From: PVC group bacterium
GTDB lineage: Bacteria > Verrucomicrobiota > Kiritimatiellia > CAIKKV01 > PXCX01
Reading direction: 5' to 3'
Assembly: GCA_003565195.1 (NCBI GenBank)
Contig: PXCX01000281.1
Location: 1-13,576 of the forward strand
DNA length: 13,576 nt
Shown one piece after another: positions 13,571 to 13,576 of this stretch (position 1 is the stretch's first letter; every line of letters starts with the position of its first letter). The position numbers and the translations under genes are program-made. The notes beneath the pieces are model-generated. The model saw only the letters and a list, made by a program, of their open reading frames with translations. It had not been told where the DNA came from and did no database searches.

Positions 13571-13576
13571 ACGCAC

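Noticed and set aside
1..13576. CRISPR array, rRNA genes, phage structural genes, replication origin
   Set aside because: No regularly spaced repeats, rRNA-like sequence, phage genes or DnaA-box clusters were seen.

Overview
The window looks like a chromosomal segment of a moderately GC-rich, probably anaerobic and uncultured bacterium. The left part is housekeeping: 3' part of ribF, rpsO, pnp, then a class II tRNA-Ser. Translation signals are mixed. Several genes have good Shine-Dalgarno (SD) sites, while others start just after a TATAAT box with no SD. The protein styles (PocR/AraC regulators, Gfo/Idh/MocA oxidoreductases, fused MFS/spermidine-synthase-like proteins, a formate-tetrahydrofolate C1 module) would fit a PVC-group or similar anaerobic lineage, but that placement is a weak inference.

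Layout: (1) 1-3492, ribF-rpsO-pnp in the classical order. (2) 3573-3660, tRNA-Ser(UGA) with encoded CCA. (3) 3690-6119, a polytopic membrane protein with an internal aminopropyltransferase-like domain. (4) 6061-7350 on the minus strand, a PocR-domain AraC-family regulator that converges on gene 3 and overlaps it by 59 bp. (5) 7351-7424, a compact divergent control region with a 9-bp direct repeat (GTAATGCCG, 23 bp apart) and two divergent TATAAT boxes very close to the start codons. (6) 7425-12163, a four-gene one-carbon operon: homocysteine S-methyltransferase domain protein, methyl-THF:corrinoid methyltransferase-like protein, divergent formate-THF ligase, methylene-THF reductase. (7) 12202-13227, a Gfo/Idh/MocA oxidoreductase with a strong SD and a visibly different codon style. 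(8) 13228-13576, no intact gene: a likely transposase C-terminal remnant followed by dense inverted and direct repeats.

The most interesting unit is 6061-12163. The first two operon genes match the first two modules of cobalamin-dependent methionine synthase (MetH) as separate proteins. The next two can make the methyl-THF donor from formate, given a FolD-type enzyme that is not in the window. No corrinoid-binding or reactivation protein is present here. The divergent PocR-type regulator is the obvious candidate to control the set. This is a plausible regulated methyl-transfer module, either split methionine synthesis or the methyl branch of a C1 pathway; which of these cannot be settled from the sequence alone.

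The right end (about 12011-13576) looks like an accessory junction: an odd C-terminal tail on the methylene-THF reductase, short repeats on both sides of the oxidoreductase gene, and an insertion-sequence remnant.
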